Shown here piece after piece: positions 44,881 through 54,221 of a stretch of 64,000 bases of DNA. The first letter of the stretch is position 1. Each line of letters begins with the position of its first letter. Made by a program: the position numbers and the translations under genes. The notes under the pieces are model-generated. The model did no database searches, was not told the origin of the DNA, and worked only from the letters and a program-made list of their open reading frames with translations. Origin of the DNA: Mucilaginibacter gossypii (GTDB lineage: Bacteria; Bacteroidota; Bacteroidia; Sphingobacteriales; Sphingobacteriaceae); NCBI RefSeq assembly GCF_900100945.1, contig NZ_FNCG01000001.1:372001-436000 (forward strand), given 5' to 3'.

Positions 44881-46233
44881 ATGGCAGAAACATCTACAGA
44901 ACATTTAAAAAGGGTTTTGAAACCTATCCATTTATGGGCCATAGCCGTAGGTCTGGTTATTTCGGGCGAATATTTCGGGTGGAATTTGGGATGGGCTGTA
45001 TCCGGCACTATAGGTTTGCTCATAGCCACCCTGGTTATCACCTTGATGTATATTACATTTATTTTTAGCTATACCGAACTCACCGCCTCCATACCTCATG
45101 CGGGAGGCGCTTTTGCTTATGCGTATCGGGCTATGGGACCGTTTGGCGGGTTAATTGCCGGTTACGCTACCCTTGTTGATTTCCTGGTGGCTACGCCTGC
45201 TGTAGCAGTTTCTTTAGGAAGCTACCTGCATTTTTTATACCCGGCTATCCCAATAGCAGAGGCCGCTATGGGCTTTAATGTTCTTTTTATCCTTTTAAAT
45301 ATGCTTGGGGTAAAGGAATCGGCTACGTTTTCGGTGTTCATTACTGTACTTGCCGTAATTGAGCTGCTGCTTTACCTTGGTATTGTATCGCCACATTTTA
45401 AAATGGTAAACTACCTCACCAATCCTATGCCCTTTGGCTGGGCTGGTGTGTTTGCAGCCCTGCCTTTTGCGGTTTGGTTTTACCTGGCCATTGAAGGTGT
45501 TGCGATGGTGGCCGAAGAAGTGGAGAACCCCAAAAGGAATATTCCCCGCGGCTATATATCGGCTATTATAACGCTGGTAGTGTTAGCGCTGGGTGTAATG
45601 ATCATAACCGGCGGATTGACCGACTGGCGCAAGCTAAGCCATTTAGATTACCCCTTGCCCGAGGCTATCGGGATAGTATTGGGTAAGGGTAACGGCTTAA
45701 CCAAAATATTTGCCAGTATAGGTTTGTTTGGGCTGATAGCATCGCTGCATGGTATTATTCTTGCCTCTTCGCGGCAGGTGTTTGCTATGGCCCGCAGTGG
45801 TTATTTGCCCCGGATGCTATCCGATATTAACCACAGGTTTAAAACGCCTCACTGGGCGCTTGTTGTAAGTGGTGTAGTAAGCTCCATCTTCATTTATAAG
45901 TTTAAGACGGATCAGATCATCATGCTCTCGGTACTTGGTGCAGTGGTTATGTATATCATGAGTATGCTGAGCCTGTTTATACTGCGAAAAAAGGAGCCCC
46001 GTTTAAGCCGACCCTTCTTGGCCCCGGTGTACCCGGTTTTCCCGGCAATAGCTTTGGTTATTTGTGTGATATGTTTAATAGCAACAATCTATTTTAACCC
46101 AGATATGAGCCTCATTTTTGCAGGTGGATTAGTAATTGTTTTACTGATTTTTATAGTGATGGGCAAGCATAAAGTGGCTTTAACAGAAGATATGATGAGC
46201 GCACCAATGGATGAGGAGGTCATTAATCATTGA
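44881..46233 (+). CDS. eat: Ethanolamine permease (APC superfamily)
   Basis: The 450-aa protein has about 12 transmembrane helices. The APC-fold landmarks are IAVGLVISGEYFGWNLGW in helix 1, ASIPHAGGAFAYAYRAMGPFGG, and FYLAIEGVAMVAEEVENPKRNIPRGY after helix 6. The helix-1 and helix-6 patterns match the ethanolamine permease subfamily. The substrate is supported by the neighbours: eutB and eutC follow on the same strand. The C-terminal tail is short and acidic. It lies about 100 bp before eutB. Confidence 0.88.
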   Translation: MAETSTEHLKRVLKPIHLWAIAVGLVISGEYFGWNLGWAVSGTIGLLIATLVITLMYITFIFSYTELTASIPHAGGAFAYAYRAMGPFGGLIAGYATLVDFLVATPAVAVSLGSYLHFLYPAIPIAEAAMGFNVLFILLNMLGVKESATFSVFITVLAVIELLLYLGIVSPHFKMVNYLTNPMPFGWAGVFAALPFAVWFYLAIEGVAMVAEEVENPKRNIPRGYISAIITLVVLALGVMIITGGLTDWRKLSHLDYPLPEAIGIVLGKGNGLTKIFASIGLFGLIASLHGIILASSRQVFAMARSGYLPRMLSDINHRFKTPHWALVVSGVVSSIFIYKFKTDQIIMLSVLGAVVMYIMSMLSLFILRKKEPRLSRPFLAPVYPVFPAIALVICVICLIATIYFNPDMSLIFAGGLVIVLLIFIVMGKHKVALTEDMMSAPMDEEVINH

Positions 46234-46334
46234 GTCATCAAATCATTTGCTTGTTCGCTTTTTGATTAATGAACCGATGACATAATGATTGAAAAAAAAT
46301 GATCCAATGACCAGTGAAATAATGATATAAAGAA

Positions 46335-47702
46335 ATGTACCGCCACAACATACATCACCGGGTTTATAAGTTTCCCGACCTGAAAACATTGCTGGGCAAG
46401 GCGTCACCCTACCGCTCGGGCGATGAACTGGCCGGGCTTTGCGCCGGCGGGTATGAGGAACGAGTGGCTGCACAAATTACCCTGGCCGATGTGCCGCTTA
46501 AAAACTTTTTAAATGAAGCGGTAATCCCTTATGAGGACGATGAAATTACCCGCCTGATCATTGACGATCATGATAAGGCTGCCTTTAGTCACATTGGCCA
46601 TTTAACCGTTGGCGAATTACGTGACTGGTTATTAAGTGACGAAACCGACTGTGCTATTTTAACAACTATAGCTCCCGGCTTGACACCCGAAATGGTTGCT
46701 GCAGTATCCAAACTGATGCGCAACCAAGACCTGATTGCTATGGCCAATAAATGCCAGGTGGTTACCCGCTTTCGTAATACCATAGGCTTAAAGGGACATT
46801 TCAGTACGCGTTTACAGCCCAATCACCCAACTGATGATCCGCGGGGAGTAGCGGCCAGCATCATCGACGGCTTATTATTTGGTAGCGGCGATGCTGTTAT
46901 AGGCATTAACCCGGCGACTGACAGTCCGGCGGCGGTGAGCAGTTTATTGACGTTGATGGATGAGTTACGGCACCGTTTCGATATCCCTACACAAACCTGC
47001 GTGCTAAGCCACATAACTACCACATTACAATTGGTTAACGAAGGTGCTCCTGTAGATCTGTGTTTTCAATCCATAGCCGGTACAGAGAAGGCCAACGCCA
47101 GTTTCGGGGTTAATTTAAGCTTGATTGAGGAAGCTTACCAGGCCACACTATCGTTAAAGCGGGGTACTGTTGGTAATAATGTAATGTATTTTGAAACCGG
47201 ACAGGGTAGCGCCTTATCGGCCAATGCCAATTTCTGTGTTGATCAGCAAACCTGCGAGGTGCGGGCCTATGCCGTCGCCCGTAAGTTTAATCCTTTGCTG
47301 GTGAATACTGTAGTTGGTTTTATTGGCCCCGAATATTTGTATGATGGCAAACAGATTATTCGTGCCGCGCTTGAAGATCATTTTTGCGGAAAACTGCTTG
47401 GCTTGCCCATGGGAGTTGACGTTTGTTATACCAATCATGCGGAAGCCGATCAGGACGATATGGATAACCTGCTTACGTTGCTTGGTGTAGCGGGTTGCAA
47501 CTTCGTGATGGGTATTCCGGGCTCGGATGATATTATGCTTAATTACCAGTCAACATCGTTTCATGATGCCCTTTACCTGCGCAAAGTATTAGGTTTGAAA
47601 CCAGCCCCCGAGTTTGAGGGGTGGTTGATAAAGCAGGGGATTGTTGATGATAAAGGCTATATGCTGCCTGTTAGGGAGCATGGGTTGTTGAAAGGTTTTT
47701 GA
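46335..47702 (+). CDS. eutB: Ethanolamine ammonia-lyase large subunit
   Basis: EutB and EutC form the adenosylcobalamin-dependent enzyme that splits ethanolamine into acetaldehyde and ammonia. The 455-aa protein has the family blocks LLGKASPYRSGDELAGL, LNEAVIPYEDDEITRLI, GHFSTRLQPNHPTDDPRG, GDAVIGINPATDS, MYFETGQGSALSANAN and CNFVMGIPGSDDIMLNYQ. Length and motifs are complete. The gene is separated from its partner eutC by 213 bp that contain a repeat element, unlike the tight spacing usual for this pair. A supply of B12 coenzyme must come from elsewhere. Confidence 0.95.
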   Translation: MYRHNIHHRVYKFPDLKTLLGKASPYRSGDELAGLCAGGYEERVAAQITLADVPLKNFLNEAVIPYEDDEITRLIIDDHDKAAFSHIGHLTVGELRDWLLSDETDCAILTTIAPGLTPEMVAAVSKLMRNQDLIAMANKCQVVTRFRNTIGLKGHFSTRLQPNHPTDDPRGVAASIIDGLLFGSGDAVIGINPATDSPAAVSSLLTLMDELRHRFDIPTQTCVLSHITTTLQLVNEGAPVDLCFQSIAGTEKANASFGVNLSLIEEAYQATLSLKRGTVGNNVMYFETGQGSALSANANFCVDQQTCEVRAYAVARKFNPLLVNTVVGFIGPEYLYDGKQIIRAALEDHFCGKLLGLPMGVDVCYTNHAEADQDDMDNLLTLLGVAGCNFVMGIPGSDDIMLNYQSTSFHDALYLRKVLGLKPAPEFEGWLIKQGIVDDKGYMLPVREHGLLKGF

Positions 47703-47783
47703 TTGAAGGCAAAAGGGTAAAGGCGAAAGGTAAAAGGTTTTTTGAACTGACGAAAAATAAAAAATACGGTATCATCCTCCGCC

Positions 47784-47898
47784 GTCGCTCGGCTCCGGCC
47801 GAGTGTCAGCTATCTTACGGCCTCTGGCCGACGTGAAACCTTATGATACGCAGGCCGGAGGCCTTTTAATAGTTGTCACTCGGCTGGAGCCGAGCGAC
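47784..47898. repeat. REP-like inverted-repeat element between eutB and eutC
   Basis: The left arm 47784-47807 (GTCGCTCGGCTCCGGCCGAG onward) and the right arm 47875-47898 are inverted near-copies of 24 bp. Each arm also contains a smaller palindrome (CTCGGCTCC..GCCGAG), and inside are CGGCCTCTGGCCG and GGCCGGAGGCC. It is far richer in GC than its surroundings. The layout matches REP/BIME-type sequences mobilised by RAYT transposases; no such gene is in the window. Confidence 0.8.
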
Positions 47899-47915
47899 TA
47901 AGGCGATATATAAAA

Positions 47916-48674
47916 ATGAAACGAAACATCCCACATGAAATTGAACCTTTGAAAGCCTTGCAAGAGTTTACTTCTGCAAGGATAGCTATTGGCCGGGTGG
48001 GAACGAGTATCCCCTTAAAACAGTCGCTTGAGTTTAAACTGGCACATGCGCATGCACGTGATGCTGTATACTCTGAATTAAATTCAGGCAAACTAACTAA
48101 TTCCCTTAAACACTTTGAACAGCCTATCCTGCACCTGCATAGCCAGGTAACAGACCGGCGGCAATACCTGCAACGGCCCGATCTTGGGCGTAAACTTAAT
48201 GAGGCCTCATTGAATGAGTTAAACGGCTACAGTATTGAAAGTGATGTGGCTATTATGATAGTTGATGGTCTCTCTGCAACGGCGGTAAATGAAAATACAA
48301 TTGGTTTGCTCGATGCGCTAATTCCTTTGTTGGTTGCCGATAGTTTAAAGCTTGCGCCAATAAGTCTGGTTGAACAAGGCAGGGTAGCTATTGGCGATGA
48401 TATTGGGTATGGCCTGAAGGCTAAACTGTCTTTGATCTTGATTGGTGAGCGCCCTGGTCTAAGTGCCGCGGATAGTCTTGGTGCATATCTTACCTATAAT
48501 CCCAAACCCGGTTTGACAGACGAATCACGAAACTGTGTTTCTAATATCCGCCCCAAAGGTTTAACCTATAAAAAGGCAGCAAAAAAGATCTTCTATTTAA
48601 TTAATGAGGCGTTTAAACGGAAACTGTCGGGAGTGGAGCTGAAGGATAATGCGGGATTGATAGCTGAAGGTTAA
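47916..48674 (+). CDS. eutC: Ethanolamine ammonia-lyase small subunit
   Basis: The 252-aa partner of EutB supplies part of the B12-binding site. It has the EutC pattern FTSARIAIGRVGTSIP, FKLAHAHARDAVYSEL, YLQRPDLGRKLNE, VAIMIVDGLSATAVNEN, LIGERPGLSAADSLGAYLTY and NCVSNIRPKGLTYKKA. The N-terminus is shorter than in enterobacterial EutC, which carries an extra targeting segment for microcompartments. That agrees with the absence of shell genes here. The start ATG lies only about 18 bp past the repeat element, so the element may influence its translation. Confidence 0.94.
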   Translation: MKRNIPHEIEPLKALQEFTSARIAIGRVGTSIPLKQSLEFKLAHAHARDAVYSELNSGKLTNSLKHFEQPILHLHSQVTDRRQYLQRPDLGRKLNEASLNELNGYSIESDVAIMIVDGLSATAVNENTIGLLDALIPLLVADSLKLAPISLVEQGRVAIGDDIGYGLKAKLSLILIGERPGLSAADSLGAYLTYNPKPGLTDESRNCVSNIRPKGLTYKKAAKKIFYLINEAFKRKLSGVELKDNAGLIAEG

Positions 48675-48698
48675 TGAGCTAAACGCTGAAAGCAAAAA

Positions 48699-48730
48699 GC
48701 CCAAAGCATTATGCTCCGGGCCAATTTTTT
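48699..48730 (+). terminator. Terminator after eutC
   Basis: GCCC..AGCA/TGCT..GGGC forms a short bulged hairpin at 48699-48721, followed by TTTTTT at 48725-48730. It lies between convergent eutC and the DUF4251 gene. Confidence 0.6.
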
Positions 48731-48750
48731 AAGCTTTAAGCTTTTCCTAC

Positions 48751-49263
48751 TTATTTCCTCCTCGCTTCAATGTAACCATTAAATGATATTGGGTCGCGGT
48801 TACTGCTGATCACTTGCAGGGAGCCGTATCCATCCTGCGAAATACTTAGGTTAAATGTTTGCACATCGCGCCAGTCGGCTATGTTTTTTTCTTTGGGTTT
48901 AATGGTGATGTTCCAGCCTTTGCCTTTTGGGGTCGACGAGTACGTAAACTTTGTCGTGTTAACTTTAATACCGCCATCTGTTGTTCCCGGAGGAGGCGCT
49001 ACATAAGCCCGGCCAAAATAAGGTAAAAATGATACAATGGTATCTTTACTTATCGTCATGTCATAATCAGAGGTAAGCGGCCTGGTACCGCCCCGCATCG
49101 GTAAAGCATAATTTGCCTTAAATACAAAGTTTTGGTCCTCTACCATCTTTTTGATTTCAGCCTGCTTCGCTGCCTTTTTCTCAGCTTTGGTTTGAGCAAA
49201 GCTTACGTTAACCCCAATAAATATGAAAGCAGCCAAAAGGGCTATTTTGTTTAAGGTTTTCAT
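48751..49263 (-). CDS. Exported DUF4251 protein
   Basis: The 170-aa protein has a signal peptide (KIALLAAFIFIGVNVSFAQ), a Lys/Ala-rich linker and then the DUF4251 core: FVFKANYALPMRGGTRPL, SDYDMTISKDTIVSFLPYFGRAY, KGKGWNITIKPK and SNRDPISFNGYIEARRK. DUF4251 proteins are common in Bacteroidota and have no known function; the fold suggests a small exported beta protein. ATG 49263 fits the signal peptide. It follows the htpG terminator and is probably transcribed alone. Confidence 0.85.
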   Translation of the reverse strand: MKTLNKIALLAAFIFIGVNVSFAQTKAEKKAAKQAEIKKMVEDQNFVFKANYALPMRGGTRPLTSDYDMTISKDTIVSFLPYFGRAYVAPPPGTTDGGIKVNTTKFTYSSTPKGKGWNITIKPKEKNIADWRDVQTFNLSISQDGYGSLQVISSNRDPISFNGYIEARRK

Positions 49264-49342
49264 GATATAAATGTTTAAGTGGTTAGACAGTAAAGAGTTA
49301 TTTAGGTTTAAGTACATTCAAATTTAAGCAATCTTTAAACAA

Positions 49343-49369
49343 AAAAGCCACCCGTTTCGGGTGGCTTTT
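49343..49369 (-). terminator. Terminator of htpG
   Basis: A perfect 12-bp stem, AAAAGCCACCCG (49343-49354) with CGGGTGGCTTTT (49358-49369), has a TTT loop and A/T runs on both sides. It lies between the htpG stop and the DUF4251 start. Confidence 0.88.
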
Positions 49370-49427
49370 GAAAGAAAAATATAAAAAAGGGTGGCTTGTG
49401 CAATTCCTCAAGAAGCGACTCGAAAAA

Positions 49428-51311
49428 TTATATTAAGCTCACGCTGCGTTTAACAAACTCGGTTAAATCGGCACCTGTCAATAAACCTTGTGATAACAAT
49501 GCTAAGTCAAAAGCTTGTTTTGAAAGCTGGGCCTGTACAGTTTCGTCTTCTTCCTGCAAAATACGGCTTACCAGTTTGTGATTACCGTTTACAATCACCT
49601 TGTAATTATCAGGCATGTTGCCATAAAAGCTCATACCACCACCCATAGCTGCCATATCTTTCATGCGGCGCATAAACTCATCCATAGTTACGGTAACCGG
49701 TAACTCGTCGGGGTTAAGGCTTTCTATCTGAACGTTGTAAGCTGGCCTGTTGATGGCTTTGTCGAAAATGCTTTTTACCTGGGTGCTCTGTTCTTCGGTA
49801 AGTACAGTTTCAAGCGCGTCATCCTTTTTAATCAGTTTATCAGCAACATCAGCGTCAACACGTTTTAATGATGTTTTCTCTAATTTTTGCTCCAACTGGC
49901 TAATAAAGTGGTTGTCGATAGGAGAGTTCATCACCAATACATCATAGCCTTTTTTATTGGCCGATTGGATAAATGAATCCTGTTTTGCCGGATCATTGGT
50001 GTAGATGTAAACCAACTGACCGTCTTTATCTGTTTGGTTTGCTTCAACTTTGTCTTTATACTCAGGCAGGGTGAAGTTTTGTTTTTCGGTGTTGGTAACC
50101 AAAACAAAGTCTTTTGCTTTGTCATAAAACTTGTCTTCGCTCACCATACCGTATTTTACAAAGAGGCCAATATCTGTCCATTTTTCTTCGTAAGCTTTGC
50201 GGTCGGCTTTGAAAAGGTCTGCCAATTTATCAGCTACTTTTTTGGTGATATAGCTGTTGATCTTTTTAACGTTGCTATCGGCCTGTAAAAAGCTGCGTGA
50301 TACGTTAAGCGGGATATCGGGTGAATCGATAACGCCATGTAACAGCATCAAAAATTCAGGAACAATGTCTTTTACCTCGTCGGTAATAAATACCTGGCGA
50401 CTAAATAATTTGATCTTGTTTTTCTGGAATTCAAAATCGTTTTTCAGTTTAGGGAAGTATAGTACACCTGTCAGGTTGAAAGGATAGTCTACGTTAAGGT
50501 GGATCCAGAATAATGGGTCTTCACTGAAAGGATAAAGTTGTTTGTAAAAGTCGAGGTAATCCTCATCTTTTAGTTCAGATGGTGCCTTTGTCCAGATAGG
50601 GTTAGTGGTGTTGACGATGTTATCAACTTCAACTGAAGTGTATTTTGGTTTACCTTCTTCATCAACGCCATCTTCAACAGATTCTGTTTTGGTGCCGAAT
50701 TTGATAGGCACCGGCAAAAATTTGCAATATTTATCAAGGATCTCTTGAAGTTTGTATTGACTTAAAAATTCAGCCGATTCATCGTTGATGTACAGTGTAA
50801 TTTCGGTGCCACGCTCTTCTAAAATACCTTCGCCAATTTCAAATTCGGTGCTACCGTCGCACACCCAGAAAGCAGGTTCTGCACCTTCCTGGTACGACAG
50901 GGTTTGGATCTCTACCTTATCGGCCACCATGAAAGCCGAATAAAAACCTAAACCAAAGCGGCCGATGATCTCGTTGGCATCCTTAGCCTCCTTGAATTTC
51001 TCCATGAATTCGGTGGCGCCTGAGAAAGCGATCTGGTTGATGTATTTTTTGATCTCTTCAGCGGTCATACCGATACCATTATCGCTAATGGTGATGGTCT
51101 TTTTGTCTGCATCAAAAGCAACCTCAACACGGAGGTCACCAAGTTCGCCGGTGTACTGGCCTAATGAAGCCAAACGTTTAATTTTTTGGGTAGCATCTAC
51201 CGCGTTTGATACCAGCTCGCGCAAAAATATCTCATTATCAGAGTATAAGAACTTCTTAATGATCGGGAAAATGTTCTCGGTGTGGATCGAAATGCTGCCT
51301 TTTTCTTGCAT
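49428..51311 (-). CDS. htpG: Molecular chaperone HtpG (bacterial Hsp90)
   Basis: The 627-aa protein is the ATP-dependent Hsp90 chaperone. The N-terminal GHKL ATPase shows the hallmarks ELVSNAVDATQKI, ISDNGIGMTAEEI and IGRFGLGFYSAFMVADKVEI. The middle domain has PLFWIHLNVDYPFNLTGVLYFP and IPLNVSRSFLQ, and a C-terminal dimerisation domain follows. The start MQEKGSISIHTENIF at ATG 51311 is the usual HtpG N-terminus; the open frame runs 52 codons further upstream, but those are not coding-like. The middle-domain insertion EDGVDEEGKPKYTSVEVDN is longer than in E. coli. It has its own terminator. Confidence 0.95.
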   Translation of the reverse strand: MQEKGSISIHTENIFPIIKKFLYSDNEIFLRELVSNAVDATQKIKRLASLGQYTGELGDLRVEVAFDADKKTITISDNGIGMTAEEIKKYINQIAFSGATEFMEKFKEAKDANEIIGRFGLGFYSAFMVADKVEIQTLSYQEGAEPAFWVCDGSTEFEIGEGILEERGTEITLYINDESAEFLSQYKLQEILDKYCKFLPVPIKFGTKTESVEDGVDEEGKPKYTSVEVDNIVNTTNPIWTKAPSELKDEDYLDFYKQLYPFSEDPLFWIHLNVDYPFNLTGVLYFPKLKNDFEFQKNKIKLFSRQVFITDEVKDIVPEFLMLLHGVIDSPDIPLNVSRSFLQADSNVKKINSYITKKVADKLADLFKADRKAYEEKWTDIGLFVKYGMVSEDKFYDKAKDFVLVTNTEKQNFTLPEYKDKVEANQTDKDGQLVYIYTNDPAKQDSFIQSANKKGYDVLVMNSPIDNHFISQLEQKLEKTSLKRVDADVADKLIKKDDALETVLTEEQSTQVKSIFDKAINRPAYNVQIESLNPDELPVTVTMDEFMRRMKDMAAMGGGMSFYGNMPDNYKVIVNGNHKLVSRILQEEDETVQAQLSKQAFDLALLSQGLLTGADLTEFVKRSVSLI

Positions 51312-51448
51312 AACTATATTTAATATGGTTGATTTAATGTTTGTCGCAATTGTGTTATCAATGAATGTTCCAATTGTTAATGTATTGTCAAAATGGCAGG
51401 TGAGGGAGGATTTAGTCAGATTGGTTGTGGAGGTAAGGCCTATCCACC

Positions 51449-51840
51449 CGTCATTGCGAGGAACCATCAGGTCAGAACCCCAAAAAAAATATAATAACGT
51501 ATAAACTATGTTTTAAGGATATTGTGCGGGGGCGCGTTAAGGATAGCAGCGAAAAGCCCACAGCGCGGGTTGGGTTTGCGGGCAGGAAAGGCGAGGACTT
51601 GTAGCGGATAGCCTGGCCGCAGGCAACGCCCATATCACAAAATGGGTTTAATAAATATACTTAATAATCAATAACTTACGACAATGTCATTATAAGGTAC
51701 AAAGACAACCGACCGAAGGGAGCTCATTAATACCTATAAAAAACAAATTATAATTATTAATAATCCCCAATTTTACAAGCGGCTATGCAAGTGCCCCTGC
51801 AGAGTTCGCGATTGCTTCGTCGTTCCTCCTCGCAATGACG
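51449..51840. repeat. Interspersed repeat region upstream of htpG
   Basis: CGTCATTGCGAGG (51449-51461) is inverted exactly at 51828-51840, bounding about 390 bp. The interior has GC-rich hairpin-forming DNA at about 51525-51640 (AAGGATAGCAGCG, GCGAGGACTTGTAGCGGATA) and an AT-rich part. It makes up most of the 608-bp gap between htpG and accD. I see no gene, tRNA or promoter with confidence in it. Confidence 0.55.
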
Positions 51841-51919
51841 ATTTTCCAGAGGCGATAGAAAAAAATAAGGGATAAACATTAAGCTTATCCCTTACTATAT
51901 CAAGGTTGATTAAGATATC

Positions 51920-52765
51920 TTAATTGGCCATCATTTTAATAAACGAGGCTAATTTTTCTTTCATTTCTCTCCTGTCGACAATGAAATCAAGGAAACCGTG
52001 CTCCTGCACAAACTCGGCAGTTTGGAAACCTTTAGGAAGATCTTTTTTAATGGTTTCTTTAATTACCCTTGGGCCTGCAAAGCCGATTAATGCACCTGGC
52101 TCAGCAATATTAATATCGCCTAACATGGCGTATGACGCTGTTACGCCACCGGTGGTTGGATCGGTAAGTAAAGATATATAAGGGATTTTTGTCTGTGAAA
52201 GCAAGGCAAGCTTAGCCGATGTTTTAGCCATTTGCATCAATGAAAATGCCGCTTCCATCATGCGCGCACCACCCGATTTTGAGATCATCAGGAACGGAAC
52301 TTTATGCTGGATACAGTAATCAATAGAGCGGGCTATCTTTTCACCAACTACCGATCCCATTGATCCCCCAATGAAGTTAAAATCCATACAGGCAATAACA
52401 AGGTCCTGACCGTCAATTTTACCTGCACCCGCCCTTATTGCATCTTTCAAGCCTGTTTTGTGCTGAGTTTCCTTAAGTCGGTCGGTATACTTTTTGGTAT
52501 CTTCAAAATGAAGCGGATCGCCGGAAGTAAGTTCAGGGAAAAGTTCTGTAAATTCGTTATTATCAAATAGTACCGAAAAATATTCTTTTGAACCTATGCG
52601 CAGGTGGAAGCCACAGTAATGGCACACATATTGATTTTCTACCTGCTCAGAATAGTGTAAAGGTTTTTTACAATTAGGGCATTTATTCCAGATGCCATCG
52701 GGGGCTTCCTTTTTTTCCTCAGTAGTCGTAATTATCCCTTTCAACTCTCGTTTAAACCATGCCAT
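51920..52765 (-). CDS. accD: Acetyl-CoA carboxylase carboxyltransferase subunit beta
   Basis: AccD, with AccA, transfers carboxyl from carboxybiotin to acetyl-CoA in fatty-acid synthesis. The 281-aa protein has the N-terminal zinc ribbon CPNC...CHYC and the crotonase-like core: [48 protein letters not shown] and [18 protein letters not shown] 52765 ([10 protein letters not shown]) is the normal start; an upstream in-frame start at 52804 is unlikely. accA is not in the window, as is common. Confidence 0.95.
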   Translation of the reverse strand: MAWFKRELKGIITTTEEKKEAPDGIWNKCPNCKKPLHYSEQVENQYVCHYCGFHLRIGSKEYFSVLFDNNEFTELFPELTSGDPLHFEDTKKYTDRLKETQHKTGLKDAIRAGAGKIDGQDLVIACMDFNFIGGSMGSVVGEKIARSIDYCIQHKVPFLMISKSGGARMMEAAFSLMQMAKTSAKLALLSQTKIPYISLLTDPTTGGVTASYAMLGDINIAEPGALIGFAGPRVIKETIKKDLPKGFQTAEFVQEHGFLDFIVDRREMKEKLASFIKMMAN

Positions 52766-52887
52766 ATCTGTGTCTAACTCTTTCAATTGGGTACAAAGAA
52801 ACAAAAAATATTAAACATGTGGTGCCGGTATATAAAAAGTTATAGAGGGCAAATGTTTGCTTGAAAGTTTAATTGCTTATTTAATGC

Positions 52888-52895
52888 TATTTTTG
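52888..52895 (+). promoter_or_regulatory. Possible -7 element upstream of fbaA
   Basis: TATTTTTG fits TAnnTTTG, with a TTG about 24 bp upstream (52861-52863). It lies about 140 bp before the aldolase ATG; a second weaker TAACTTCG is at 53008-53015. Confidence 0.3.
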
Positions 52896-53033
52896 TAATA
52901 AAAGGATCGGATTGTTAATTGATTATATCATATTTTTAAATTAACCCTATTTTTACTACCGTTTTAATATACTTTTAAGATTGCTTATCCGAATTCAATA
53001 AATTTTATAACTTCGAGCCCCAAATAAACGCTA

Positions 53034-54113
53034 ATGGATTTAAAAAATTATAGAGGTGTTCTGCACGGCGATCAGGTGCAGGAACTATTTGAAGCAGCAA
53101 AAAAGCACCAGTTTGCTTTACCGGCAGTAAATGTTATTGGTACTAATACTATCAATGCAGTTATGGAAACAGCTAAAGCTGTTAACTCACCGGTTATTAT
53201 TCAGCTGTCAAATGGCGGTGCACAGTTTTACGCCGGCAAATCATTGGATAATTCAAAACTTCAGGCCTGTATTTTAGGTGGTGTATCTGCTGCAAAGCAT
53301 GTTCACCTGTTGGCTGAGCATTATGGCGTTGCGGTTATCCTGCATACAGACCATGCTGCCAAGAAATTGTTACCGTGGATTGATGGCCTGCTGGATCATG
53401 GCGAGAAATTTTTTGCCGAAACAGGTAAGCCTTTATTTTCATCGCACATGCTCGACCTTTCAGAAGAGCCTATTGAAGAGAATATCGAAATTTCGGCTAA
53501 ATACCTTGAGCGTATGGCTAAAATGGGCATGACCCTTGAAATTGAGTTGGGTGTAACCGGCGGGGAAGAAGATGGTGTTGACAACTCTGACGTTGACAGT
53601 TCACGTTTATATACCCAGCCAGAAGAGGTTTCTTATTCATATGAGCACCTTTTAAAAGTAAGCCCCCGTTTTACTGTAGCTGCTGCTTTTGGTAACGTTC
53701 ATGGTGTGTACAAACCAGGTAATGTTAAGTTACAACCGGTTATCCTGCATAACTCACAGGAGTATGTTAAACAAAAATTTGGTTTAACTGCCGAAAAACC
53801 GATCAACTTTGTATTCCATGGTGGTTCTGGTTCAAGCCAGGAAGAGATACGTGAAGCTATTTCATATGGTGCTATCAAAATGAATATTGATACTGATATG
53901 CAGTGGGCTTTCTGGGAGGGCATTAAAGATTACTATAAATCAAAAGAAGGCTATTTGCAAAGCCAGATCGGCAGCCCGGATGGTGAGGATTCTCCAAACA
54001 AAAAATATTATGACCCGCGCGTTTGGTTACGCAAAGGCGAGGAAACCTTTGTTAAAAGGCTTTCTGCTGCTTTCGAAGATCTTAACTGTATCGACGTACA
54101 CAGCAAATTATAA
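53034..54113 (+). CDS. fbaA: Class II fructose-bisphosphate aldolase
   Basis: This zinc-dependent glycolytic and gluconeogenic enzyme has 359 aa, the size of the E. coli FbaA (class IIA) type. Zinc and substrate motifs are VAVILHTDHAAKKLLPW, LEIELGVTGGEEDGVDN, AAFGNVHGVYKPGNVKL and NFVFHGGSGSS. MNIDTDMQWAFWEGI forms the phosphate-binding end. All are intact. It is transcribed alone, closed by a strong terminator. Confidence 0.95.
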   Translation: MDLKNYRGVLHGDQVQELFEAAKKHQFALPAVNVIGTNTINAVMETAKAVNSPVIIQLSNGGAQFYAGKSLDNSKLQACILGGVSAAKHVHLLAEHYGVAVILHTDHAAKKLLPWIDGLLDHGEKFFAETGKPLFSSHMLDLSEEPIEENIEISAKYLERMAKMGMTLEIELGVTGGEEDGVDNSDVDSSRLYTQPEEVSYSYEHLLKVSPRFTVAAAFGNVHGVYKPGNVKLQPVILHNSQEYVKQKFGLTAEKPINFVFHGGSGSSQEEIREAISYGAIKMNIDTDMQWAFWEGIKDYYKSKEGYLQSQIGSPDGEDSPNKKYYDPRVWLRKGEETFVKRLSAAFEDLNCIDVHSKL

Positions 54114-54136
54114 TATTCATTATAAACTAACTAACA

Positions 54137-54169
54137 AAAGCGCCTGTACATTTGTTGTACAGGCGCTTT
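54137..54169 (+). terminator. Terminator of fbaA
   Basis: A perfect 14-bp stem, AAAGCGCCTGTACA (54137-54150) with TGTACAGGCGCTTT (54156-54169), has a 5-nt loop and is followed by GTTGTTT. Confidence 0.9.
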
Positions 54170-54221
54170 GTTGTTTACAGGCAGCAGGCGATTCGCCCCC
54201 CAAAAAGATAAAGGCTGCTAT

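Noticed and set aside
50965..51504. 179-codon open frame opposite the start of htpG
   Set aside because: It lies antisense to the highly conserved HtpG N-terminal domain and its protein has no recognisable pattern; it is a shadow frame.
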